From an uncultured Oscillospiraceae bacterium (GTDB taxonomy: Bacteria; Bacillota; Clostridia; Oscillospirales; Oscillospiraceae): a DNA stretch of 64,000 nt. The stretch is taken from NCBI GenBank assembly GCA_934561515.1, contig CAKTGM010000001.1:100562-164561 (forward strand). The letters run 5' to 3'. The translations under genes and the position numbers were made by a program. The stretch's first letter is position 1, and every line of letters starts with the position of its first letter. Below the pieces are notes generated by a model. That model searched no databases, was not told the origin of the DNA, and saw nothing but the letters and a program-made list of their open reading frames with translations. Below are positions 49,402 to 56,871 of the stretch, piece by piece.

Positions 49402-50970
49402 TTACTCGAAGTCGGGGATGTACTCCTTGACGATGTCGAGCAGCTCGCCGGAGCGGATCATCTCTTCCACGGCACGGATGTCGGGCCAGATCTCGCGGTC
49501 GATCTCATAGAAGGCGACCTTGGAGCGGACGTGCTTGTAGAGGGCCTCGTGCAGCGGGGTCAGACCCTGGCCGTGGGTGTTCAGGCGGCGACGGATGTCG
49601 ATGGCCTGGCAGGCGGTCATCAGCTCGTCGGCGAGGACGTCCTGCGTGTTCTGCAGGATCATCTTGGCCTTACGGGCAGCGGTGGTACCCATGGAGACGA
49701 TATCCTCCTGGTTGGCGGAGGAGGGGATGGAGTCGACGGAAGCGGGGTGAGCGTAGATCTTGTTCTCGCTGACCATGGAAGCGGCAGCATACTGAACGAT
49801 CATGAAACCGGAGTTGACGCCGGCCTCGGTGGTCAGGAACGCGGTCAGGCCGTTGGACAGAGCCGGGTTGACCATACGCTCGGTACGACGCTCGGAAGCA
49901 TCGGCGATCTCGGAAGCGGCAATGCCGAGGAAGTCGAACGGCAGGGCCATGGGCTCGCCATGGAAGTTACCGCCGGAGATAACAGCCTCGTCCTCGAGGA
50001 ACATCAGCGGGTTATCGGTGACAGCGTTGAGCTCGATCTCGACCTTCTCGCGGACATAGTCGAGCGCGTCACGGCAGGCGCCGTGCAGCTGCGGGATGCA
50101 GCGCAGGGCGTAAGCGTCCTGAACGCGGTCCTTCTGGCAGTTGTCGAGGATCTCGGAGCCGTCGAGCAGCTTGCGCATGTTGGCAGCGACGAGCATCTGG
50201 CCCTTCTGGCCGCGCACCTGATGGATGCGGGGGTCGAAGGCGTTGCGAAGACCGGTCAGGCCCTCGAAGGACATGGAAGCGATCACGTCGCCGAGCTGGG
50301 CGGCGCAGATGGTGTCGTACAGAGCCAGAGCACCGACGGAGGTCATCGCGCAGGTACCGTTGGTCATGCCGAGGCCTTCCTTGGAAACGAGGGTGTCGAG
50401 GGTCTCGATGCCGGCCTTGGCCATGGCCTCAGCGCCGGACATCTTCACGCCGCCGTACATGGCCTCGCCCTTGCCGAGCATGGGGAGCGTCATGTGAGCG
50501 AGAGGAGCAAGGTCGCCGGAGGAGCCGAGGGAGCCCTTCTGGGGAACAACGGGGGTAACGCCCTTGTTGAGCATCTCGAGCAGCATCTGCACGAGGATGG
50601 GGCGAACGCCGCTCACGCCGCCGCACAGAGCGTTGGCACGCAGCAGCATCATGCCGCGCACGATCTCGTCAGCATACGGCTCGCCGGCGGCGGTGCAGTG
50701 GCTGAGGATCAGGTTGGTGGAGAGCTGGTTGCTCATCTCCTTGGGGACGGCGACCTTCTGGAACTCGCCGAAGCCGGTGGTGATACCGTAGGCGACGCGG
50801 CCCTCGGCAGCGATCTTCTCAGCGAGCGCGCGGGACTTCTGCATGGCCTCGAGAGCAGCGGGAGCCAGCTCGACGGTCGCGTTGTAGCGGGAGATGGCGA
50901 CGAAGGACTCGAGGGTCAGGCTGTGGCCGTCGACGACGACATGCTTGATCGCGGTAGGATTCATAATCAT
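49402..50970 (-). CDS. hutH: Histidine ammonia-lyase
   Basis: The 522-residue MIO enzyme has ITTGFG near residue 63, NLILSH with the substrate-pocket His (H91), the cofactor-forming tripeptide at 150-152, and the HAL signature SENKIYAHPASVDSIPSSANQEDIVSMG. It eliminates ammonia from L-histidine to give urocanate. The MIO tripeptide reads Ser-Ser-Gly (GSLGSSGDLAP) instead of the usual Ala-Ser-Gly. hutU and hutI are not in the window. Start 50970 (ATG ATT ATG) follows AGAGAGGA. A clear promoter with a palindrome in its spacer lies upstream. Confidence 0.92.
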   Translation of the reverse strand: MIMNPTAIKHVVVDGHSLTLESFVAISRYNATVELAPAALEAMQKSRALAEKIAAEGRVAYGITTGFGEFQKVAVPKEMSNQLSTNLILSHCTAAGEPYADEIVRGMMLLRANALCGGVSGVRPILVQMLLEMLNKGVTPVVPQKGSLGSSGDLAPLAHMTLPMLGKGEAMYGGVKMSGAEAMAKAGIETLDTLVSKEGLGMTNGTCAMTSVGALALYDTICAAQLGDVIASMSFEGLTGLRNAFDPRIHQVRGQKGQMLVAANMRKLLDGSEILDNCQKDRVQDAYALRCIPQLHGACRDALDYVREKVEIELNAVTDNPLMFLEDEAVISGGNFHGEPMALPFDFLGIAASEIADASERRTERMVNPALSNGLTAFLTTEAGVNSGFMIVQYAAASMVSENKIYAHPASVDSIPSSANQEDIVSMGTTAARKAKMILQNTQDVLADELMTACQAIDIRRRLNTHGQGLTPLHEALYKHVRSKVAFYEIDREIWPDIRAVEEMIRSGELLDIVKEYIPDFE

Positions 50971-51137
50971 GGTGGTTATCCTCTCTTTTCTCAATATTTC
51001 GGTTATCCGGACGGCGTGCACTTTGTGCCGCCGTGTTGCAAGAAACTTTTCGGAACGCACCCCTTTTTCTCCGCAATTGCCCGATGCGGACAGCGTTCCG
51101 CCCGCAGGAAAAGCCCCTGCGGGATCGTTCTGGAAAC

Positions 51138-51165
51138 AGTATATCATGATTTTGTGCAAAATCAA
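51138..51165 (-). promoter_or_regulatory. hutH promoter with operator-like palindrome in the spacer
   Basis: On the minus strand TTGATT (51165-51160), 16 bases, TATACT (51143-51138). The palindrome TGATTTTG-TG-CAAAATCA (51147-51164) fills the spacer and reaches into the -35 box, an ideal repressor site. Confidence 0.6.
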
Positions 51166-51262
51166 TAGTTTTTTGCTTAAAAAATATTTCTTTCTTGTGC
51201 GGTATCACCATATCGCGGTGTCGTGTTAGCGAAGTATAGTGATAAAATTGTATAAGATAGAC

Positions 51263-51295
51263 AAAAAAGGCGCTCCGCTTTCGCGGAGCGCCTTT
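51263..51295 (-). terminator. Terminator after the bPH-like gene
   Basis: A perfect 13-base stem (51266-51278 with 51283-51295) is followed by six T on the minus strand. Confidence 0.85.
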
Positions 51296-51322
51296 CGATT
51301 CTTGGTGAAAGTTCACAGCTAT

Positions 51323-51826
51323 TTACTTTTTGTGCTTCTTGCCGGACTTTGCCTCGGGCTTGTCGTAGTCCATGATGCGGATGGCGGGATTCTTCTTTTT
51401 CGCCAGCGCGTAGATCTCGTCGAGATCCTCGCGCGGGAAAAAGAAAGCCTTTTCCGCGTTTCCGTAGCCGATGTGCAGGCGGACGAGCTCAGCGTGGTTG
51501 CGGTCCTCGCAGACGATGACGCTGATGTCCTCCCAGGGGTAGCACTCGTAGTTCGTGGTGAACTGCATGTTGTAGAAGATCTCGAGGCCGCGGCTCGTGA
51601 TGGCGGCGTCCTTTTTGGTCATCATCGTCACGAGGTACATCACGGAGAAGACGAGCGAGACGATCGAGAGCATCGGGTTGCGGCCGCGCTGCGATACGCC
51701 GTAGAGCAGCAGGAGCACGACCAGCACCCAGCCGCCGACCTGCACCCATTTCTTACGCGGCTTGAGCGCGAGCTGGGCGGGGAAGATCGGGGGCGGGACG
51801 GATTCCCAGGGAAGCGATTGTTTCAC
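51323..51826 (-). CDS. Small membrane protein with bacterial PH-like domain
   Basis: The 167-residue protein has two adjacent transmembrane helices (WVQVGGWVLVVLLLLYGV and MLSIVSLVFSVMYLVTMM, about 28-68). A cytoplasmic beta-rich domain (YECYPWEDISVIVCEDRNHAELVRLHIGYG) resembles membrane-associated bacterial PH/YcxB-like domains. The C-terminus is very basic (KPEAKSGKKHKK). I do not recognise a specific family. It lies 34 bases after the nhaC-type gene and shares its transcript up to the terminator, so it may help or regulate that transporter. Confidence 0.7.
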   Translation of the reverse strand: MKQSLPWESVPPPIFPAQLALKPRKKWVQVGGWVLVVLLLLYGVSQRGRNPMLSIVSLVFSVMYLVTMMTKKDAAITSRGLEIFYNMQFTTNYECYPWEDISVIVCEDRNHAELVRLHIGYGNAEKAFFFPREDLDEIYALAKKKNPAIRIMDYDKPEAKSGKKHKK

Positions 51827-51860
51827 AGCGGTGATTCCTTTCTAAGTAAGCGGGAGAGAC

Positions 51861-53402
51861 TTACGCGCTGATCTTGGGGGCCTTGCCGGCAGCGCGGAGG
51901 GCCTCAAGGTTGGCAACGGCCTTGGCGTGAGCCTCCTCGGGAGCACCGGCGGGCTTGCCGGCCTTGGTCTTGCCGAAGATGTTGGTGTAGGAACCGTCAG
52001 CCCAGAAGATGTTGCGGCCGAAGGCGGAGGTCACATACGCGAAGATGGGGTTGAGCAGGTTGACGAAAGCATAGGGGAAGAAGGTGAACGGGCTCATGCC
52101 GAGCACGCCCTGCTGGTAAGCGCCGCAGCCGGTCCAGGGGAACATAACAGCCCAGAGGGTACCGGCGTCTTCGAGCGTACGGGAGAGCATATTGCGGCCG
52201 AGGCCGAGCTCATCATACTTGTCGGCATAGATGGGGGCGGGAACGCCAATGCCGAGGAACTGGTCGCACATGGTGGCATCGCAGAAGATGGAGGTGACCA
52301 TGGTGGCGAGGATCAGGCTGCCGACGGAGTGGATCTTGTGCTTGAGGCCGCCGAAGATCTTCTCAACGCAGCCGCAGCGCTCGAGCGCGCCGCCGTAAGC
52401 AACAGCGAGGATGATGAGGTTGATGGTCCACATGGTGCCGTCCATACCGCCGGCCTTGCCGAGGATGGAGTCAGCGACTTCGTTGCCGGTCTCGATTTCA
52501 AGACCATAGTGCAGCAGGTTGAAGACATCGCCGATGTCGTGATAGCCGCCCTGGAAGATGACAGCGAAGAGAACAGCGACGGTGACGGAGATGGCGATAC
52601 CGACGAGACCGGGCACGCGCAGGACGCAGACCACGATAACGACGATGATGGGGATGAGCAGCAGCGGGGAGATGGTGAACACGCTGCGGAAGGCTTCCTG
52701 GATGCCCTGAGCAACGGTCGGGTCGTAAGCGCTGGTGTCAACGTTCAGACCGAGGATCGTGTAGAGGATGAGGGCGAGGAGCAGGGTCGGGCCGGTGGTG
52801 GAGACCATCGCGGTGACGTGGTCGAAAAGACCGGTCTCAGCAACAGCGGCAGCGAGGTTGGTGGTGTCGGACAAGGGGGAGAACTTATCGCCGACATACG
52901 CGCCGGAGATGATCATACCGGCGGTGATGGGGGCGGGGATGCCGAGGCCCGCGCCGATGCCGAGGAAAACAAGACCGATGGTGGCCGTGGCAGTCCAGGA
53001 GGAGCCGCAGGCGAGGCCGACGATCGCGCAGAGGATGCAGCCGACGGGCAGGAATACCTTCGGGGTCAGCAGGTCAAGGCCGTAGACGATCATGGAGGGG
53101 ATCGCGCCGGAGGCCATGAAGCTGGCGACGAGGAAGCCGACGGTGCAGAGGATCAGGATCGCTTCCATCGTGGCGGACAGACGGTCGACCATACCGGCGA
53201 GCATATCCTTGAAGGAATGGCCGCAGATGGCGCCGACAGCGCAGGCGACGATGATGGACATGGTCAGGGGCATGTGCGCGTCATGATACTCGGATGCGGA
53301 GTGACCGAGGAAGCCATAGAGCATGAAGCCGACCATGGCCACAATGGGGACCAGAGCTAAAAGAAAGCTCGGCTCCCGAACGGTTTTCTTTTCGTTTGCC
53401 AT
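51861..53402 (-). CDS. NhaC family Na+/H+ antiporter-type transporter, second copy
   Basis: The 513-residue polytopic protein has NhaC-family motifs GLACGSSWTATATIGLVF near residue 145, the acidic GDKFSPLSDTTNLAAA near 190, and SIFCDATMCDQFLGIG in the second half. It is more typical of NhaC than the copy at 9355. It exchanges Na+ with H+ or with an organic solute. Position between hutH and the YerC/hisS genes makes a histidine- or urocanate-linked role possible, by inference only. The ATG at 53402 follows GAGAGAGG; the leader of about 205 bases contains a pseudoknot-like structure. Confidence 0.87.
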   Translation of the reverse strand: MANEKKTVREPSFLLALVPIVAMVGFMLYGFLGHSASEYHDAHMPLTMSIIVACAVGAICGHSFKDMLAGMVDRLSATMEAILILCTVGFLVASFMASGAIPSMIVYGLDLLTPKVFLPVGCILCAIVGLACGSSWTATATIGLVFLGIGAGLGIPAPITAGMIISGAYVGDKFSPLSDTTNLAAAVAETGLFDHVTAMVSTTGPTLLLALILYTILGLNVDTSAYDPTVAQGIQEAFRSVFTISPLLLIPIIVVIVVCVLRVPGLVGIAISVTVAVLFAVIFQGGYHDIGDVFNLLHYGLEIETGNEVADSILGKAGGMDGTMWTINLIILAVAYGGALERCGCVEKIFGGLKHKIHSVGSLILATMVTSIFCDATMCDQFLGIGVPAPIYADKYDELGLGRNMLSRTLEDAGTLWAVMFPWTGCGAYQQGVLGMSPFTFFPYAFVNLLNPIFAYVTSAFGRNIFWADGSYTNIFGKTKAGKPAGAPEEAHAKAVANLEALRAAGKAPKISA

Positions 53403-53526
53403 TTGATGAATACCTCTCTCTTCATAAAAATACTTGCCCGCCAAGCAAGCGGCGAACCGCTTCTCCCCGGACGAGCCTTCTTTTCACCGCACAGGGGAAT
53501 GTGCGTCTTCGTGGAGGGGTTCCGCG

Positions 53527-53607
53527 AAAAAACGGACGCAGGACGACCTTGCGGCACCGTCGGGCAACGGTTTCCTGCACGCCGCAATTCCATCCTCATC
53601 CATTTGT
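53527..53607 (-). ncRNA. Candidate riboswitch in the leader of the second nhaC gene
   Basis: The transcript starting near 53607 can form a 7-base stem TTGCGGC (53587-53581) with GCCGCAA (53555-53549). That stem encloses a hairpin ACCGT (53571-53567)/ACGGT (53560-53556). In its loop, GTGCAGGA (53580-53573) can pair with TCCTGCGT (53543-53536) outside it, giving an H-type pseudoknot. The second stem is followed by CCGTTTTTT (53535-53527), so it doubles as a terminator stem. Such alternatives are typical of riboswitches. Ion-sensing classes (Na+, Li+) precede antiporter genes in other bacteria; I cannot match it to a known class. Confidence 0.5.
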
Positions 53608-53613
53608 GAACCA

Positions 53614-53642
53614 ATTGTAACATATGCTTTCGGCGAAAGCAA
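53614..53642 (-). promoter_or_regulatory. Promoter of the second nhaC gene
   Basis: On the minus strand TTGCTT (53642-53637), 17 bases, TACAAT (53619-53614). The spacer holds the dyad GCTTTC-GGC-GAAAGC (53626-53640). Confidence 0.6.
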
Positions 53643-53752
53643 TAAAAAATAGCAAAAACTTAAAAATATTTTTAGGCAATGTAACTATAGCATGGTGGTG
53701 TACTGTTGCATCGCTGTGTTGATTTGTTACCGCAATAAAGCGAAACGCGGGG

Positions 53753-53781
53753 AAAAAGAGCGGACGCAGCGCGCCCGCTCT
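53753..53781 (-). terminator. Terminator after the YerC/TrpR-type gene
   Basis: The stem AGAGCGG/CCGCTCT (53781-53775 with 53763-53757) is followed by TTTTT on the minus strand. Confidence 0.7.
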
Positions 53782-53798
53782 GACAGACGTGACGGAAT

Positions 53799-54098
53799 TC
53801 AGTTTTCCTCTTCCTTGGCCCGGTCGAACAGCAGCTTGTATCCGTCCGCCCCGTAGCACAGGCATTTGTTCACGCGCGTGATGGTCGTGGACGAGACGCC
53901 GATCTTCTGCGAGATCTGGGTGAAGGTCTGGCCGGCGGCCAGCAGCGAAGCCACCTCAAAGCGCTGGGACATGGCTTCGATCTCGCTGAAGGTGCAAAGA
54001 TCGTCAAAGAAACGATAGCACTCTTCCTCGGTCCGCAGGGACAGGATTGCCTTGAACAGATGATCGGTCTCCTCGCTCTTCATTTTGCTCTGGTACAT
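53799..54098 (-). CDS. YerC/YecD family TrpR-related DNA-binding protein
   Basis: The 99-residue helical protein has the TrpR-superfamily layout: LFKAILSLRTEEECYRFFDDLCTFSEIEAMSQRFEVASLLAAGQTFTQISQKIGVSSTTITRVNKCL, with the helix-turn-helix at about residues 58-80. YerC-type proteins are small regulators of Firmicutes; some members have been linked to histidine or tryptophan genes. It stands between nhaC (histidine neighbourhood) and hisS, which fits such a role. GAGGAGG precedes the ATG. Its leader can fold into a long hairpin. Confidence 0.85.
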   Translation of the reverse strand: MYQSKMKSEETDHLFKAILSLRTEEECYRFFDDLCTFSEIEAMSQRFEVASLLAAGQTFTQISQKIGVSSTTITRVNKCLCYGADGYKLLFDRAKEEEN

Positions 54099-54149
54099 TC
54101 AACGTTCCTCCTCAACGATGCTGAAAGGATTGGCCACTGTCTGCACGGT

Positions 54150-54222
54150 GCATACCGCAGCGGACGCCGAATGACGGCTGCCCGGAAGCCGTTTGCGGGC
54201 AGTCTGCCTGCGCAGAGTATGC
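54150..54222 (-). promoter_or_regulatory. Structured leader of the YerC-type gene
   Basis: GCATAC (54150-54155) plus CGCAG (54156-54160) pair with CTGCG (54208-54212) and GTATGC (54217-54222), with a 4-base bulge. Inside are two competing hairpins, CTGCCCG/CGGGCAG and ACGGCT/AGCCGT (minus-strand sense). This suggests a folded leader RNA of unknown function. Confidence 0.4.
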
Positions 54223-54237
54223 CCATTGATATTTCAT

Positions 54238-54266
54238 ATGGTAACAAAAAGCGGCAGTTCCGTCAA
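54238..54266 (-). promoter_or_regulatory. Promoter of the YerC-type gene
   Basis: On the minus strand TTGACG (54266-54261), 17 bases, TACCAT (54243-54238). Confidence 0.55.
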
Positions 54267-54427
54267 GTTCAATTCTCGATTTTGCGGCGATTCGGATGCA
54301 TTTTATTTCGTGGATGGTGTATTTAAAATTTTTTCCTGCGGCAAAGGCGCGAAAGCACTGGCTTTTTTTCAAAAGGGTGGTATACTGATGGCTATCCCGA
54401 GGGGATAAAAAGCTGTGCGCGCAGCGC

Positions 54428-54456
54428 TTGACGATTGGCGCGCCGTGCATTATAAT
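54428..54456 (+). promoter_or_regulatory. Promoter of hisS
   Basis: TTGACG (54428-54433), 17 bases, TATAAT (54451-54456). The 80-base leader is too short for a T-box and has only a small CTGTGCC/GGTACAG hairpin. Confidence 0.7.
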
Positions 54457-54542
54457 GTATCCCACTTACACCGATACGCTGCTGTGCCACCACGGTACAG
54501 TACGCTGTCCCATTACATTGGATTGGAAAGGACACAACGACC

Positions 54543-55901
54543 ATGGCAACGATCAAAGCTCACACCTTATCCGGCTTTATGGAGCTGCTCCCCGCCGCGC
54601 AGACGCAGATGGAGCGCCTGATGGAGGTCCTGCGCACGTCCTACGGCGTGTACGGCTTCACCCCGCTCGACACGCCCATCATCGAAGCGAGCGACGTGCT
54701 GCTCGCCAAGGGCGGCGGCGAGACCGAAAAGCAGATCTACCGCTTCTCCAAGGGCGACAGCGACCTTTCGCTGCGCTTCGACCTGACGGTCCCGCTGGCG
54801 AAGTACGTTGCCCTGCATTATGCCGACCTCGCCTTCCCGTTCCGCCGCTTCCAGATCGGCAAGGTCTACCGCGGCGAGCGCGCGCAGCGCGGCCGCTTCC
54901 GCGAGTTCTATCAGGCGGATATCGACATCATCGGCGATGGCGAGCTCGACATCACGAACGACGCCGAGATCCCCGCCATCATCTACACCGTCTTCTCCCG
55001 TCTGGGCCTCAAGCGCTTCCAGATCCGCATCAACAACCGCCGCATCTTAAACGGCTTCTACGCGATGCTGGGCCTTAGCGACAAGGCAGGCGACATCATG
55101 CGCACGGTCGACAAGATCGAGAAGATCGGCGCGGAGCTTGTGCGTGCCATCCTTGTAGACGACTACGCCATCGAGGGAGAAAAGGCCGACGAGATCCTCG
55201 CCTTCATCGGCATCAAGGGCACGAACGAAGAGGTGCTCGCCGCGCTCGAGCAGTACCGCGGCCGCAACGAGGTCTTCGATCAGGGCCTCGACGAGCTCTC
55301 GACCGTTGCAAAGTACCTCGGCTCGTTCGGCGTGCCGCAGGAGAACTTCGCCGTCGACCTGACGATCGCGCGCGGCCTCGACTACTACACCGGCACCGTC
55401 TATGAAACGACGCTGCTCGACTACCCCGAGATCGGCTCGGTCTGCTCCGGCGGCCGCTTCGATAACCTTGCCGAGTATTATACTGACCGCAAGCTTCCCG
55501 GCGTCGGCATTTCGATCGGCGTGACGCGCCTTTTCTATGTCCTCAGTGAGCAGGGGCTTCTCAACGGCGAGGTCTGCACCGCGCCGGCGGATGTGCTCAT
55601 CCTGCCGATGACCGAGGATCTGAGCGACGCCATCGCTCTGGCGACCGACCTTCGCGCCGCGGGCGTCAGCACGCAGATCTACACGGAAAAGAAGAAGTTC
55701 AAGGCCAGGATGAACTATGCCGACAAGCTCAAGGTGCCCTATGTCTACTTCCTCGGCGAGGATGAGATCGCTGCGGGCGCCGTCTCCTGTAAGGATATGC
55801 GCACGGGCGAGCAGGTGAAGCTGCCGCGCGCGGAGGCGGTGGAGAGGGCGAAGGCCTTTGTCGAAGCCGACCGCCGCAGGCCCGTCATCTGCGAAAAGTA
55901 A
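54543..55901 (+). CDS. hisS: Histidine--tRNA ligase
   Basis: The 452-residue class II synthetase has LRFDLTVPLAKYVAL near residue 78, motif 2 FQIGKVYRGERAQRGRFREFYQADIDIIG, the histidine-specific IARGLDYYTGTVYE near 278, CSGGRFDNLAEYY, and a C-terminal anticodon-binding domain (about 355-445). It charges tRNA-His. The RFDLTVP/SGGRFD variants place it in a subgroup distinct from the E. coli RYDLTVP/GGGRYD type. It has its own promoter and GGAAAGG site. Confidence 0.95.
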   Translation: MATIKAHTLSGFMELLPAAQTQMERLMEVLRTSYGVYGFTPLDTPIIEASDVLLAKGGGETEKQIYRFSKGDSDLSLRFDLTVPLAKYVALHYADLAFPFRRFQIGKVYRGERAQRGRFREFYQADIDIIGDGELDITNDAEIPAIIYTVFSRLGLKRFQIRINNRRILNGFYAMLGLSDKAGDIMRTVDKIEKIGAELVRAILVDDYAIEGEKADEILAFIGIKGTNEEVLAALEQYRGRNEVFDQGLDELSTVAKYLGSFGVPQENFAVDLTIARGLDYYTGTVYETTLLDYPEIGSVCSGGRFDNLAEYYTDRKLPGVGISIGVTRLFYVLSEQGLLNGEVCTAPADVLILPMTEDLSDAIALATDLRAAGVSTQIYTEKKKFKARMNYADKLKVPYVYFLGEDEIAAGAVSCKDMRTGEQVKLPRAEAVERAKAFVEADRRRPVICEK

Positions 55902-55913
55902 AAAGAGCAAAGA

Positions 55914-55945
55914 AAAAAGAGAGCAGCGAAGGCTGCTCTCTTTTT
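55914..55945 (+). terminator. Bidirectional terminator between hisS and the GntR gene
   Basis: The inverted repeat AGAGAGCAGC/GCTGCTCTCT with A and T tracts lies between convergent genes. Confidence 0.85.
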
Positions 55946-55953
55946 GCGCTTTT

Positions 55954-56730
55954 TCAGTCGACGGTGCGCATGAAGCTCGTCGTGCCCTTCTGGAAGCGAA
56001 CGTCCAGCTTGACGCGGTCGGCGCGCATATAGCTTGTCGTATATTCGTAGATGTGGCCGTTTTCGGTCGTGGTGCGGCGCTGGTGGAAAAAGGCGGCCGA
56101 GCCGGGCGCGCAGTTAAGAAGCTGCGCCTCGTGCGGCGCGAGGACAACGGCCTCGTAGGTGTCCGACGCGGAGAAGGGAATGACGCCCTCGTGGTAGAGG
56201 AGGCTGTAGAAGCTGTGCGTTTCCAGCAGCTCGCGCGTCAGGTTGGGGTAGATGTACTCGGGATAGTAGGAGGTTTCGAGGATGAGCGGCTCGCCGTCCA
56301 CGTTGCGCACGCGCGTGAAGCGGTAGACCTTCACATTCGGCTCAAGGCCCATGAGCGCAACGATCCTCGGCCCCGGCGTGACGACCGCAAAGTCCACGAG
56401 CGTGGACGAGGGCGACTTGCCGAGCTGGGTGATCTCCGTTGTGAAGGAATACTGCACCCCCTTGCGGCGGGTGTTCGGGTCGGAGACAAACGTGCCCTTG
56501 CCGCGCTTGCGCACGACAAAGCCCTCCTCCTCCAGCGCGCCGATGGCCTGCCGCACGGTGTTGCGGCTGATGTCGTAGGCGCGGCAAAGCTCGGCCTCGC
56601 TCGGCAGCAGGTCGCCGACCTTGAGCACGCCGGAGGTGATGCTGCGCTTGATGATGCCCATGAGCTGGGAGTAGAGAGGGATCTCGCTGTCGAGCGACAG
56701 CGGGAGATTCAGGATCGGATTCTGGTCCAT
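55954..56730 (-). CDS. GntR/HutC family transcriptional regulator with UTRA domain
   Basis: The 258-residue protein has an N-terminal GntR winged helix (IPLYSQLMGIIKRSITSGVLKVGDLLPSEAELCRAYDISRNTVRQAIGALEEEGFVVRKRGKGTFV, about 18-83) and a C-terminal UTRA ligand-binding domain of the HutC type. HutC in proteobacteria senses urocanate; other members sense sugars or amino acids. Its place beside hisS and near hutH makes control of the histidine genes possible. The palindrome GGAATATTCC just after its -10 box suggests autoregulation. Confidence 0.88.
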   Translation of the reverse strand: MDQNPILNLPLSLDSEIPLYSQLMGIIKRSITSGVLKVGDLLPSEAELCRAYDISRNTVRQAIGALEEEGFVVRKRGKGTFVSDPNTRRKGVQYSFTTEITQLGKSPSSTLVDFAVVTPGPRIVALMGLEPNVKVYRFTRVRNVDGEPLILETSYYPEYIYPNLTRELLETHSFYSLLYHEGVIPFSASDTYEAVVLAPHEAQLLNCAPGSAAFFHQRRTTTENGHIYEYTTSYMRADRVKLDVRFQKGTTSFMRTVD

Positions 56731-56759
56731 GACGGGAGCCTCCCGAGATCGTATGTTTT

Positions 56760-56776
56760 GGAATATTCCTATTGTA
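56760..56776 (-). promoter_or_regulatory. Promoter and operator-like palindrome of the GntR gene
   Basis: TACAAT (56776-56771, minus strand) is followed by GGAATATTCC (56769-56760) at the transcript start. The -35 (TGGAAC) is weak, as expected for a regulated promoter. Confidence 0.45.
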
Positions 56777-56871
56777 CCACATCTTTCCGGGATGTTCCAG
56801 AACTTTTTCTGCGCTTTCCCATGAGAAAACGGAGGGGAAGCCCCCTCCGTTTTTCATGCTGTGCGCGCTTT

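Larger units (their letters stand above)
50971..51322. other. Intergenic region upstream of hutH
   Basis: It contains the hutH promoter and palindrome (51138-51165), a transcribed leader of about 160 bases without a structure I can name, and the terminator of the preceding gene (51263-51295). No coding region was supported. Confidence 0.6.
53403..53798. other. Intergenic region between nhaC and the YerC-type gene
   Basis: It holds the nhaC leader with the candidate riboswitch, its promoter and the terminator of the regulator gene. Between 53643 and 53752 the sequence is AT-rich and I see nothing further. Short open frames here have no support. Confidence 0.6.
54099..54542. other. Divergent intergenic region between the YerC-type gene and hisS
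   Basis: It contains the minus-strand promoter and structured leader of the regulator gene and the plus-strand promoter and an 80-base leader of hisS. The stretch 54267-54427 has no identified element apart from a TATACT box at 54381 with a poor -35. Confidence 0.6.

Noticed and set aside
44904..53402. Complete histidine utilisation operon
   Set aside because: Only hutH and the tetrahydrofolate steps are present; urocanase, imidazolonepropionase and glutamate formiminotransferase were not found.
54360..54400. GGGTGGTATACTG before hisS, resembling the end of a T-box leader
   Set aside because: The T-box antiterminator bulge sequence does not follow, the true hisS promoter lies downstream at 54428-54456, and the remaining 80-base leader is too short.
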